The translations under genes were made by a program, and so were the position numbers. This document shows, one piece after another, positions 36,197 to 44,990 of a stretch of 64,000 bases of DNA (the first letter of the stretch is position 1; each line of letters begins with the position of its first letter). The stretch is from CAMPKL01 sp963817465. Its GTDB lineage: Bacteria; Acidobacteriota; Terriglobia; Bryobacterales; UBA6623. The notes beneath the pieces were generated by a model. The model worked only from the letters and a program-made list of their open reading frames with translations, ran no database searches and was not told the DNA's origin. The DNA lies in contig CAWFOP010000014.1 of the NCBI GenBank assembly GCA_963817465.1, positions 930,001-994,000 of the forward strand, written 5' to 3'.

Positions 36197-36330
36197 GGAC
36201 ATCGCTAGCGTGGAGGCTGCTTAGACGCAAACCTCGGCCTCAAGCCATTTCGCCGGGCGTGTGAGCGCGTCCGGCGACACTTTGCGAGTTCTGCAATCTG
36301 TAACACCTCGCCGTTCAAGTCAGGACAAAA

Positions 36331-37107
36331 ATGAAACGCCAAGCCAAATACATCGCAATCAGTGTGCTTACTTTGTTGGCGGCCGTCGCGTCTCTTGCCG
36401 CGCAAGACAGCGTCACGATCGTCAACGCCGCCAGCTTCGAGGTTGGCAGGCCCCTGGCCCCCGGCTGCTGGGCCACTGCCTTTGCAGACTTCGGGTCGGT
36501 GGGTGTTGTCGAAACCTTCGCTGACAGCGTTCCCTTTCCCGCGACGCTTGGGGGCGTGCAAGTGCTGATCAACGGCGTTGCCTCTCCCATGAACTACGCC
36601 GGGCCGGCGCAGGTGAACTTTCTCCTTCCGGGCGCGACTGCCGTAGGTCGCGCAACGGTCCAAGTGACCGTCTCCGGGATGGTCACCTATGAAGGCTCGC
36701 TGCAGGTCTGGGACGTCAGTCCCGGTCTTCTCTCAATCAATCCCGGCGATGCTCTCAAGCCCGGGGCGGTGCTGAATTCGGACTCCACTTTGAACTCCGA
36801 GTCGAACCCCGCGCAGCCGGGCGACGTGATCCAGATCTACGGCGTTGGCGCCGATTTCGCCGAGCTGCCCGCGGACGGAGCTCCCGCTCCCACCGATCGC
36901 TTGATCAGCACTTCCACGCCGACCAAGGCTTATATCTCGGTCGCCGAGGCGACGGTCCAATTCAGCGGACTCGCGCCCGGGTTGGTCAACGCTTGGCAAT
37001 TAAACCTTATCGTCCCGAACGAAAGCTACATTTCGGGCGCCGTCCCGGTGTTCGCCGAAGTCGGCGGCTTGACGACGAATCCTATTTCGGTTTGGGTGGC
37101 GCAATAG
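36331..37107 (+). CDS. Secreted protein with TIGR03437-like Solibacter C-terminal domain
   Basis: 258 residues with a signal peptide (AISVLTLLAAVASLAAQ). The mature protein starts VTIVNAASFEVGRPLAPG and contains VLINGVASPMNYAGPAQVNFLLP, then PGDVIQIYGVGADFAELP and GLAPGLVNAWQLNLIVP. These are the hallmark phrases of the repeated domain that is expanded in Solibacter-type Acidobacteria. Such domains are Ig-like and usually follow a larger secreted enzyme; here the domain stands alone. The role is unknown, presumably binding or surface display. A TTAAC repeat array lies upstream and the TonB receptor gene 92 bp downstream. Confidence 0.85.
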   Translation: MKRQAKYIAISVLTLLAAVASLAAQDSVTIVNAASFEVGRPLAPGCWATAFADFGSVGVVETFADSVPFPATLGGVQVLINGVASPMNYAGPAQVNFLLPGATAVGRATVQVTVSGMVTYEGSLQVWDVSPGLLSINPGDALKPGAVLNSDSTLNSESNPAQPGDVIQIYGVGADFAELPADGAPAPTDRLISTSTPTKAYISVAEATVQFSGLAPGLVNAWQLNLIVPNESYISGAVPVFAEVGGLTTNPISVWVAQ

Positions 37108-37199
37108 ACCCTTCATGGGCGTTCGGCCGACAACGAAACCAATAAAAGAGCGGCCGGAGTCACCTGCAAAATTCTTTGTTTACGTCTAGGCAGGTACGA

Positions 37200-39977
37200 A
37201 TGAAAAGCAGAATCCATGTTGTAGCCCTTGTTGGGCTGGTTGCGGCGCTGGCGGCGTATCCGAGCGCGCTGTTTGGCCAGCAAGGGAACGGAACGATCCT
37301 CGGGTTGGTGTTCAATGCCGGCAACGGCGAGCCCATCCGCGGAGCGCAAGTCAGCGTCGAAGACGTCCCCGACGCGACAGCCGTGACGAACACCGACGGT
37401 CAGTACCAGTTGAGTCTGCCGGCCGGGGGATACACGGTAACGATCAAGGCGGCCAATTTTTTGCCGACCGCTGTTCAAAACTTGGAGGTTGTCGCCGGTG
37501 AAACGGCCGATGGCAGCGCGGTGCTCTCCACATCGGCGGACGTTACGACCGTGGACGTCGTAGCTACCGTCGAAGCTTCCGAGGCGACGGCTGAGGCGCT
37601 CCTCATAGAACGAAAGCTCGCGCCGGTCGTCAGCGACGGCATCAGCGGCGAGGAGATCCGCAAATCGACCGCCTCGGACGCGGCGGGCGCGGTGGAAAAG
37701 GTGACCGGCGTCTCGGTCACGGAAGGCGGTTTTGTCTACGTTCGGGGGCTCGGAGAGCGTTACAGCAACACGATGTTGAACGACGCCATGATCCCGACCA
37801 CCGAACCCGAGCGGCGCGTGGTGCCGCTGGATCTGTTCCCGGCGGAGTTGCTCGACACGGTCAAAGTTCTCAAGACCTACACCCCGGACCTTCCCGGGGA
37901 GTTCTCCGGCGGCCTAGTGCAGCTCAAGACGGTTGAGTTCCCCACCGGAAAAATTTTCCGCGTCGGGATGAGTTACGGGTTCAACACGCGCACCACGTTT
38001 CAAGATGCAAGAAGCTACAGCGGGGGAGGCACGGACTTTTTCGGCTTTGATGACGGCACGCGCAACTTGCCCGGCGACATCCCCGCCAATGACCGCGTAT
38101 TCCCCGGCCGCTACTCGCCCGACGAGCTGCAATCGCTCGGCAGGTCTTTTTCAACGAATTGGGAGCCCGTCGCGAAACGTTCGATGCGCCCGTCGGTCGG
38201 GTATTCGATCGCCGCCGGCAACACGTGGGGAAAGTTGGGCATAGTCGGCGCGGCCACATTCACGAACAAGCCGCAGCGCTTCAGCGAGCTCCAACGCTTT
38301 CTCGTCAACACCGGCGGCGGCCAAGCCGGCATCCTCACGAACTATCCCGACTTCGTCGCCGACGACGAATCAGTTCGATTGGGCGCGGTCGCGAACGTCG
38401 CCTATCGGTTTACTCCCGGAACGAAGCTCGTATGGCGCAACACGCTCACCCGCGAGACGGAAAAGGAATTCCGCGAATTCAGCGGAACAAACGGGAGGCT
38501 CGACTCGGTTATCCAGAACCAGCGGATGCGTTGGGTGGAAAGAGGTCTGTTCTCAACCGGTCTTGAAGGGGAACACGTTCTCAGCGGCTTGGCCAACAGT
38601 CTGTTTCGGTGGCAGGTGACGTATTCCAAGTCAAACAGAGACGAACCCGACATGCGCGAAGTCGTTCGCACGATACGAGACAACGGAACCACTCCGTTCC
38701 AAGCGCTTCCGCAGTCGGGGACGCGCTTTTACGACTACCTGAAAGACCATATTTACGAGCCGCTGGTCGAGTGGGGCGTTCCGTTCTACAAGGGCTCCTT
38801 TTCAGGTCAGTTCAAAGTCGGGTTTCGAGGGACGTTTCGTCATCGAGATTTTTCGGCGCGCAGATTCCGGTTTGTTCCGGGTCGACTCAACTTGCTGAAT
38901 CTGACCGATCCCACCAACGTCTTGCTGGGTCCGGACAACATTACGCCCGACCTCTTCCAATTGCGAGAGAACACGCGGGGCACGGACCAGTACAGCGCCG
39001 ACATGGACGTATACGGCGGGTTCGCCATGCTTGACCTCTCGTTGGGAGGGAAATGGCGCGTGGTCGGCGGCGTCCGAATCGAGGACGCCAATATCGACGT
39101 GGAGACGATCGATCCGCTGGTGCCGGGCAGCGTGCCTACGACTGCTAATCTATCGAACCGCGATCCGCTGCCCAGCGTTAACGTCATCTACGCTCTCTCG
39201 CCCAAGCAGAACCTACGCTTCGGCTACGGGCGCACCCTGAATCGACCCGATTTCCGCGAACTCTCGCCGTTCGATTTCGTCAATGTCCTCGGCGGATTCA
39301 GCTTCGCCGGAAATCCCGACCTCAAACGGGCCACGATCGAGAACTTAGACGCGCGGTGGGAATGGTTTTTGGGAGGAAGCCAAGTTATAGCGGTCAGCTA
39401 TTTCTATAAGAACTTCACGAACCCGATCGAAGTGACCATCCAGCCCACCACGGGCGATTTGCGGCAAACGTACTTCAACGCCGCCGGCGCGAAAAATCAG
39501 GGCGTCGAGTTTGAACTTCGGAAGCGACTGGCGGCGGTGAGTCCTAAGTTGGCCGACTTCGCCGTACAAGCGAACTTCACCATCGTCGACTCGAACGTTC
39601 AACTAGGCGACGAGCAGCGCGGCCTCTTGACGTCGCTCTCCAGGCCGATGATGGGGCAGTCCCGCTACATCTACAACGTCGTCGGCGAATGGGCGAAGCC
39701 CCAATGGCGCAGCAGCGCTCGCGTATACACCAACTATGTGTCGCGCAAGATTACGGACGTCGGAGCGCTCCAGCTGCCCGACATTTATCAAGAAGCCAAC
39801 CACTTTCTTGACTTCGTATATCAGTACGACATTCGCGAAGGCGGGAAATGGACCATACGCTTTACCGCCGAGAATTTGACCGACAACCACTACCACTGGA
39901 CCCAGGCCGACATCCTGCAACGCAGCTACCGGCTCGGGAGAACGTTCAGCATCGGTACGAGTTTCTCGGTTTTTTAG
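37200..39977 (+). CDS. TonB-dependent outer-membrane receptor with carboxypeptidase-regulatory-like domain
   Basis: 925 residues. A signal peptide is followed by a CarboxypepD_reg-like beta sandwich (GTILGLVFNAGNGEPIRGAQV, then TNTDGQYQLSLPAGGYTVTI). The plug domain comes next (SDAAGAVEKVTGVSV, YVRGLGERYSNTMLN, FPAELLDTVKVLKTYTPDLPGEFSGG). A 22-strand-type barrel ends in RTFSIGTSFSVF, with the terminal Phe expected for BAM assembly. It imports a large substrate in a TonB-driven way. The ATG at 37200 starts the signal peptide directly. The secreted partner gene starts 41 bp downstream, so both are probably one operon. The ligand is unknown; phosphate-related uptake is a guess from the upstream regulator. 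Confidence 0.92.
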   Translation: MKSRIHVVALVGLVAALAAYPSALFGQQGNGTILGLVFNAGNGEPIRGAQVSVEDVPDATAVTNTDGQYQLSLPAGGYTVTIKAANFLPTAVQNLEVVAGETADGSAVLSTSADVTTVDVVATVEASEATAEALLIERKLAPVVSDGISGEEIRKSTASDAAGAVEKVTGVSVTEGGFVYVRGLGERYSNTMLNDAMIPTTEPERRVVPLDLFPAELLDTVKVLKTYTPDLPGEFSGGLVQLKTVEFPTGKIFRVGMSYGFNTRTTFQDARSYSGGGTDFFGFDDGTRNLPGDIPANDRVFPGRYSPDELQSLGRSFSTNWEPVAKRSMRPSVGYSIAAGNTWGKLGIVGAATFTNKPQRFSELQRFLVNTGGGQAGILTNYPDFVADDESVRLGAVANVAYRFTPGTKLVWRNTLTRETEKEFREFSGTNGRLDSVIQNQRMRWVERGLFSTGLEGEHVLSGLANSLFRWQVTYSKSNRDEPDMREVVRTIRDNGTTPFQALPQSGTRFYDYLKDHIYEPLVEWGVPFYKGSFSGQFKVGFRGTFRHRDFSARRFRFVPGRLNLLNLTDPTNVLLGPDNITPDLFQLRENTRGTDQYSADMDVYGGFAMLDLSLGGKWRVVGGVRIEDANIDVETIDPLVPGSVPTTANLSNRDPLPSVNVIYALSPKQNLRFGYGRTLNRPDFRELSPFDFVNVLGGFSFAGNPDLKRATIENLDARWEWFLGGSQVIAVSYFYKNFTNPIEVTIQPTTGDLRQTYFNAAGAKNQGVEFELRKRLAAVSPKLADFAVQANFTIVDSNVQLGDEQRGLLTSLSRPMMGQSRYIYNVVGEWAKPQWRSSARVYTNYVSRKITDVGALQLPDIYQEANHFLDFVYQYDIREGGKWTIRFTAENLTDNHYHWTQADILQRSYRLGRTFSIGTSFSVF

Positions 39978-40018
39978 GAAGTAGGAAACGAAACCGCACG
40001 ATGAGTAAAGGAGCACTG

Positions 40019-41797
40019 ATGAGAGTAAGACCTCTTTTGACGCTTGCCGCGCTGCTGGGCGGACTGACGCTGCACGCAGCCGACGCCGGCGGGCCGAAAT
40101 TCGCAAGCGTCAATATCATGGATGCGCAACGCGAGTTGGCGGGTTTGACCCGAGTCGACACCCCGGCGGCGATGTGGATCTGGAGCGACAAGTATGTTTA
40201 TCAGCCAGGGGAGCAGCTCACCTTGCGCTGGACCTTGAAGCCGAACGGCGACTTGTTGCCCTACACGATCGTCGCTTACCGGCAAAACAACCAGACCGGC
40301 GAGAAGTTCTATATGCCCGGAGGCACGGGCGTGGCGACGGACATCTTCGGCAACACCGTCGACCAGGGCTTCGACATCGTCCGGCTGCCCGCGGCAGAGA
40401 AGGCCGTGGTATTGGGCGCGGGAGGCATGTTCCCGGCCGTGACGATACCCAACGAGCTCGGCATGCACACACTCGTCGTCCAATTGCGCGACTACACCGG
40501 AACGCGGATCATCAAGTCGGCCTACTGGAAGATCGGCGTGGTCGACGGCTTCGAGCCGCTCACCGGCGATATCACCGGCGAGACGAATCTGGTGAATACA
40601 AAAGCCTATAACCTATCGGGCGTCGTGTTGGTTCACGATGGGGGCGTTCTGAACATCGAGGCAGGCACTTTCGTCATCGGTCAGCCCGGCTCCCAACCGC
40701 CTTCGGCGATCGTAGTCGGCAACACCGGCCGTATTGAAGCCAAGGGCAGCCGCAGCCGTCCGATCATCATGACGAGCTCATTGCCCTTCGGGCAGCGTCA
40801 CGGCGGAGACTGGGGCGGCCTGGTCCTGTTAGGACGAGCTCCGACGAACTGGCCGAACGGCGTCGGAAACATCGAGGGACTCCCTCCCGACCCGTCCACC
40901 GAATACGGCGGAACCGATCCGACGCACAATTGCGGAACCCTGCAGTATGTTCGCCTCGAGTTCGCGGGGGCCGAGCTTCGGCCGAACGATGAGATCAACG
41001 CCTTCACTTTCGGCGCTTGCGGAACCGGGACCACCGTGGATCACCTCGATTCGACTTACGGACTCGACGATTCGTTCGAATGGTTCGGCGGGACGATGAA
41101 CGCCAGCTATCTTGTCTCCACTTATCCCCGCGACGACCACTTCGACTCGCAGATCGGTTTCACGGGCAAGACCCAATATTTCATCGGTGTGGGCAACCTC
41201 GACGACACGAACCGCGGATTCGAGATCGACGATAACGAAAACGACTTCGGCGCGGTTCCTCTCAACAAGCCGACTTACTACAACGGAACGCTCGTCGGCG
41301 TCGGCGACACATTCCAGGAAGGCGTCGACGAGGGCACTGTGGCCGGCATGTACCTGCGCCGCGGCGCCGGCGGAAGCTTCAACAACATCATCATCCAAAA
41401 CTGGGTCGATGGAGCCATCAACATCAACGACGACGCGACTCAAGCGCACCTCGGCGTCGACTTGACCATGAACGGCATCTTGATGTGGAAGAACGGCGTG
41501 GCCAGCGGCGCCGAAAACACAATCGCCGGCCAAACGTCGGAGTTGGGACAGGCCTACGTCACGACCCAAGCGCCGAACATCTTGGTCGCCGATCCGATGT
41601 TGAAAAACCCCATGGAGTACAGCAACCCGAACTTCATGCCGGGTCCGGGTTCGCCTGTTTTCCGGGCCAACTGGGTCCAGCCTCCCGATGACGGCGTTCT
41701 GGATCAGTCGGCGACATTCATCGGAGCCATGGGTGACGTGGACTGGACTGAAGAGTGGACGAACTTCATTCAGGAACAGGACATGGCCGTCCAGTAG
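40019..41797 (+). CDS. Secreted beta-helix-like protein partnering the TonB receptor
   Basis: 592 residues with a signal peptide (RPLLTLAALLGGLTLHAADA). The first 190 residues form a domain with VYQPGEQLTLRWTLKPNGD. The rest has beta-helix-like turns (GVVLVHDGGVLNIEAGTFVIG, GRIEAKGSRSRPIIMTSS, GDWGGLVLLGRAPTNWP) and many Asp/Asn/Gly runs (DDTNRGFEIDDNENDFG) that could bind calcium. Similar proteins are known next to TonB receptors in several phyla, presumably as surface capture proteins. The ATG at 40019 has AAAGGAG at ideal spacing and is preferred to the in-frame ATG at 40001. A strong terminator follows. Confidence 0.75.
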   Translation: MRVRPLLTLAALLGGLTLHAADAGGPKFASVNIMDAQRELAGLTRVDTPAAMWIWSDKYVYQPGEQLTLRWTLKPNGDLLPYTIVAYRQNNQTGEKFYMPGGTGVATDIFGNTVDQGFDIVRLPAAEKAVVLGAGGMFPAVTIPNELGMHTLVVQLRDYTGTRIIKSAYWKIGVVDGFEPLTGDITGETNLVNTKAYNLSGVVLVHDGGVLNIEAGTFVIGQPGSQPPSAIVVGNTGRIEAKGSRSRPIIMTSSLPFGQRHGGDWGGLVLLGRAPTNWPNGVGNIEGLPPDPSTEYGGTDPTHNCGTLQYVRLEFAGAELRPNDEINAFTFGACGTGTTVDHLDSTYGLDDSFEWFGGTMNASYLVSTYPRDDHFDSQIGFTGKTQYFIGVGNLDDTNRGFEIDDNENDFGAVPLNKPTYYNGTLVGVGDTFQEGVDEGTVAGMYLRRGAGGSFNNIIIQNWVDGAININDDATQAHLGVDLTMNGILMWKNGVASGAENTIAGQTSELGQAYVTTQAPNILVADPMLKNPMEYSNPNFMPGPGSPVFRANWVQPPDDGVLDQSATFIGAMGDVDWTEEWTNFIQEQDMAVQ

Positions 41798-41821
41798 TTT
41801 GGAACTGGTTTCGTTTCCTCG

Positions 41822-41862
41822 GAACCCTCGTCGGCCGCGGCAGTCGACGGGGGTTCTCTTTT
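41822..41862 (+). terminator. Rho-independent terminator after the TonB-receptor operon
   Basis: GAACCCTCGTCG (41822-41833) pairs with CGACGGGGGTTC (41845-41856) over 12 positions, with one T-G wobble, around an 11-nt loop. TCTTTT follows. It stands between the end of the secreted-protein gene and the convergent murA, and is the clearest intrinsic terminator in the window. Confidence 0.85.
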
Positions 41863-41874
41863 GGGCTTCCGCGA

Positions 41875-43131
41875 TCAATCCAAGACGCGCACCGCCGCTC
41901 CCACCGCCGCAAGCTTGCTTGCCAGATCCTCGTAACCGCGCTCGAGATGGTAGATGCGCTGCACGGTCGTCGCGCCCTCGGCTGCTAGAGCGGCGATGAC
42001 CAGGCAGGCGCTGGCGCGCAAGTCGGAGGCCATGACCGTCGCGCCGGAGAGAGATCCGCGCCCGCGGACCGTCGCACGGTTGCCGACGATGTCGATGTCG
42101 GCTCCCATCCGCATGAGCTCCGCGGCGTGCATGAAGCGATTCTCGAAGATCGTCTCGACGATGTGCGAAGGGCCTTCAGCCGCCGTCATCAGGGCCGTCC
42201 ACTGAGCCTGCATATCGGTGGGGAAGCCGGGGTACTCCGCGGTTGTCACATCGACGGCGTGCAGCTTGCCGCCGCGGCGGATGTGCAGAACGTCCGGGGC
42301 CGGCTGATCGATCTCGGCGCCGGCTTGTCTGAGCTTTTCGATAACCGCTTCGAGGTGACGCGGTTCGACGTCGCGCAGGATCAGGTCTCCCTTGGTCAGC
42401 GCCGCGGCGACGAGAAACGTTCCGGCTTCGATGCGGTCGGGGATGATGCGATGCGCGGCGCCGCGGAGCCGATCGACGCCGCTGATGCGGAGCTGGGATT
42501 CGCCCGCGCCGCTGATGCGGGCGCCCATCGAATTGAGCAACTCGGCGAGGTCGCTGACCTCCGGCTCGCGCGCGGCGTTCTCGAGCACCGTCTCGCCCGA
42601 GGCCAGAGCGGCGGCCATCATAAGGTCTTCGGTGCCGGTGACGGTGATCTTGGGAAAGACGATGTGTCCGCCCTGGAGACCGTTAGGCGCACACGCTTCG
42701 ATATAGCCGGCTTCTTGAGTGATCTTGGCCCCGAGCTTTTCGAGCCCCAGCAGATGCAAATTGATCGGTCTGGCGCCGATGGCGCAGCCGCCCGGCATCG
42801 AGACTCTGGCGCGCCCCGCGCGAGCGACGAGCGGGCCGAGCACGAGGCTGGATGCGCGCATGGTCTTGACCAGCTCGTAAGGGGCTTCGGGCGACTTGAT
42901 CTCGGCGACCTGGATCTTGCAGTGGCCGTTGCGCTCTTGCACCTCAGCCCCGATCGACTCGAGCAGCCGCAGCATCGTATTGATGTCGACCACGTGCGGA
43001 ACGCGTTCCAGCGTGACGGGGTCGGCGGTCAGCAGCGTCGCCGCCAAGGCCGGGAGCGCGGCGTTTTTGGCGCCGCTGATGCGCACTTCGCCAGTGAGCG
43101 GCTTGCCGCCGATAATCTCCAGTTTCTTCAT
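41875..43131 (-). CDS. murA: UDP-N-acetylglucosamine 1-carboxyvinyltransferase
   Basis: First committed step of peptidoglycan synthesis: transfer of enolpyruvate from PEP to UDP-GlcNAc. 418 residues, full length. Visible features are GGKPLTGEVRISGAKNAALP at the N-terminus, the catalytic Cys116 in SMPGGCAIGARPINLH, and TAEYPGFPTDMQAQW and ETIFENRFMHAAEL in the second domain. Cys116 is the residue alkylated by fosfomycin in the family, so the enzyme should be sensitive. It lies 7 bp downstream of murQ on the same strand, so murQ and murA are likely co-transcribed, pairing wall synthesis with wall recycling. Confidence 0.97.
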   Translation of the reverse strand: MKKLEIIGGKPLTGEVRISGAKNAALPALAATLLTADPVTLERVPHVVDINTMLRLLESIGAEVQERNGHCKIQVAEIKSPEAPYELVKTMRASSLVLGPLVARAGRARVSMPGGCAIGARPINLHLLGLEKLGAKITQEAGYIEACAPNGLQGGHIVFPKITVTGTEDLMMAAALASGETVLENAAREPEVSDLAELLNSMGARISGAGESQLRISGVDRLRGAAHRIIPDRIEAGTFLVAAALTKGDLILRDVEPRHLEAVIEKLRQAGAEIDQPAPDVLHIRRGGKLHAVDVTTAEYPGFPTDMQAQWTALMTAAEGPSHIVETIFENRFMHAAELMRMGADIDIVGNRATVRGRGSLSGATVMASDLRASACLVIAALAAEGATTVQRIYHLERGYEDLASKLAAVGAAVRVLD

Positions 43132-43138
43132 TTCCTAG

Positions 43139-44035
43139 TCAATCGCCGTGTAATTCTTCCAACGCGGCGCGCAGCACGCCGTGATGCTTGCTCAGCAAGT
43201 CACGGCTTTGGGCCAGCGTGAGCCCGCGCGCGACGAGGATCGCTTCGCGCGCGTCCGCCGCACCCTGGAGGGCCTGCTCCGCTTGCTCCCGGTTGACTCG
43301 GGCGACTTCCCTGACGATTCGCAGCGCACGGTCTCGCAGCTTGCCGTTGGTGGGCTGAACGTTCACCATCAGGTTGCCCAAGACATAGCCCAAACGCACC
43401 ATCAGCCCCGTGGAAAGCATGTTGAGGACCATCTTCTGGGCGGTGCCGCTCTTCATGCGCGTGGACCCGCTGATGACCTCCGGGCCGGTGTCGGGCGCGA
43501 TCGCGATATCAGCGTGCTCGAACAGGGCCGCGGCGGGGTCGGAGCTGAGGCCGACGGTCAAAGCGCCTGCGGCGCGAGCGTGGCGCAGGGCGCCGATCAC
43601 ATACGGAGTGCGTCCGCTGGCGGCGACGCCGAGCACGGCGTCGGCCGCGGTCAGGCCATGGCGATCGAGCTCGGGCAGGGCGCCGGATGCGTCGTCCTCG
43701 GCGCCTTCGACGGCGTTGCGAAGCGCGCGATCTCCGCCGGCGATCAGAGCGATCACGCGGCCCGGCTCGAGATTGAATGTCGGCTTGAGCTCGGAGGCGT
43801 CGAGTACGCCGAGGCGGCCGCTGGTCCCTGCGCCGACGTAAAACAGCCGACCGCCCCGGCGGAAACGCTGCTCCACGGCGTCGATCGCTTCAGCGATTCG
43901 CGGCAGCTCGCGGCCTACGGCCGCCGTCGCGGCTTCGTCCTCGGCGTGGATGATCCGGACCATCTCGACGGTCGAGACGGCGTCGATGCGAGCCGAGCGC
44001 GGATTGCGGCGTTCGGTTGCGATTTCGTTCGCCAT
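43139..44035 (-). CDS. murQ: N-acetylmuramic acid 6-phosphate etherase
   Basis: Cleaves the lactyl ether of MurNAc-6-phosphate during cell-wall recycling, giving GlcNAc-6-phosphate and D-lactate. 298 residues with a SIS fold. Features are ERRNPRSARIDAVSTVEMVRIIH at the N-terminus, the sugar-phosphate site FYVGAGTSGRLGVLDASELKPTF, GVAASGRTPYVIGAL, and DTGPEVISGSTRMKSGTAQKMVLN. The last includes the serine-rich phosphate loop and catalytic-glutamate region. It lies between the HIT gene (23 bp upstream) and murA (7 bp downstream) in a minus-strand run. Confidence 0.96.
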   Translation of the reverse strand: MANEIATERRNPRSARIDAVSTVEMVRIIHAEDEAATAAVGRELPRIAEAIDAVEQRFRRGGRLFYVGAGTSGRLGVLDASELKPTFNLEPGRVIALIAGGDRALRNAVEGAEDDASGALPELDRHGLTAADAVLGVAASGRTPYVIGALRHARAAGALTVGLSSDPAAALFEHADIAIAPDTGPEVISGSTRMKSGTAQKMVLNMLSTGLMVRLGYVLGNLMVNVQPTNGKLRDRALRIVREVARVNREQAEQALQGAADAREAILVARGLTLAQSRDLLSKHHGVLRAALEELHGD

Positions 44036-44058
44036 CGGCGCGATCGCTCCTTGCGGGT

Positions 44059-44562
44059 CTAGCCGCGGCTCTGTGCGCCGGGGTCAGCGAACTCCGAGCG
44101 CAGCTTTTCGAGCGTTTGCCCGAGATCTTCGGGCAACACGCGCGTCTCGCCGACGGTCGTCATGAAGTTCGAATCCGCCACCCAGCGCGGCAGCACGTGC
44201 ATGTGAATGTGGCCGGCGACTCCGGCGCCCGCGGCGGCGCCGATGTTCATCCCAATATTGACGCCGTCGGCGCGGTATTGGCGGCGCACGGCGGCCTCGA
44301 GCCGCTGGGTCAGGCGCATCAGCTCCGCGAGCGTTTCGGCCGCGGAGTCGCTGAGATTCGCCTGATGTTCGTATGGAATCACCAGCGCATGACCGCTGGT
44401 GTAGGGGTAGCGATTGAGCACCACGAAATTGCGCTTGCCGCGATGCACGACCAGGTTCTCGTCGTCCTTATCTTCGGCGGCGATGGCGCAGAAGACGCAG
44501 CCTTCCTTGCGGGACGAATCCTTGATGTACTGGTACCGCCAGGGGCTCCAGAGGTAATCCAT
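44059..44562 (-). CDS. HIT-family nucleotide hydrolase/transferase
   Basis: 167 residues. The histidine triad is at His118, His120 and His122 in GHIHMHVLPRW, with the nucleotide-binding NRYPYTSGHALVIPYEH and an N-terminal CVFC pair that may bind zinc. It starts MDYLWSPWRYQYI, the conserved opening of the Ap4A-phosphorylase-like HIT branch. Members split dinucleoside polyphosphates or AMP conjugates. It lies 8 bp after the HU/IHF-like gene and 23 bp before murQ, within a probable minus-strand operon. Confidence 0.9.
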   Translation of the reverse strand: MDYLWSPWRYQYIKDSSRKEGCVFCAIAAEDKDDENLVVHRGKRNFVVLNRYPYTSGHALVIPYEHQANLSDSAAETLAELMRLTQRLEAAVRRQYRADGVNIGMNIGAAAGAGVAGHIHMHVLPRWVADSNFMTTVGETRVLPEDLGQTLEKLRSEFADPGAQSRG

Positions 44563-44570
44563 CGAGCGAG

Positions 44571-44885
44571 TTATTGATCCGCGTGAAGCGGCTTGGCCGG
44601 CGGCGGCGGGCCTCCGTTGACGACATCGCGCAACTCTTTACTCGGCTTGAAGAACGGAATTGTCTTGGGAGGAACTTCGACTTTCTCCCCCGATTTCGGG
44701 TTGCGGCCCAAGCGACCCTTGCGCTCGCGCGTCCGGAAACTTCCGAATCCGCGGATCTCGACCTTATCTCCGTCCTTGAGCGAATCCACGATGCTGTCGA
44801 AAATCGTTTCGACAATGACTTCCGATTCCTTGCGCGTCAACTCGACGACGCGCGAAACCTCTTCGATCAAGTCGGCCTTGGTCAT
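44571..44885 (-). CDS. HU/IHF-family DNA-bending protein
   Basis: 104 residues from the ATG at 44883-44885. It starts MTKADLIEEVSRVVELTRKE and has the beta-arm sequence KVEIRGFGSFRTRERKGRLGRNPKSGEKVEVPPKTIPFFKPSKEL; the conserved GRNPK(S/T)GE tip is the DNA-intercalating region. The family closest in pattern is IHF or HU. A Pro-rich extension (GGPPPPAKPLHADQ) ends the protein. A GTG at 44942 would add 19 residues; the ATG aligns with the family. It lies downstream of the S1 gene and upstream of the HIT gene. The neighbour S1 (rpsA) and an IHF gene are a pair seen in other bacteria. Confidence 0.93.
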   Translation of the reverse strand: MTKADLIEEVSRVVELTRKESEVIVETIFDSIVDSLKDGDKVEIRGFGSFRTRERKGRLGRNPKSGEKVEVPPKTIPFFKPSKELRDVVNGGPPPPAKPLHADQ

Positions 44886-44990
44886 ATGTTGTTGAATCTC
44901 GACGCGGTTAGGAAGATTGGGCGCGGCGGTTTCGCCGCTCACCGCGCTATACCGAGGATGGTAACACGGCTAAGGTTCAAAGGCGCGCCG

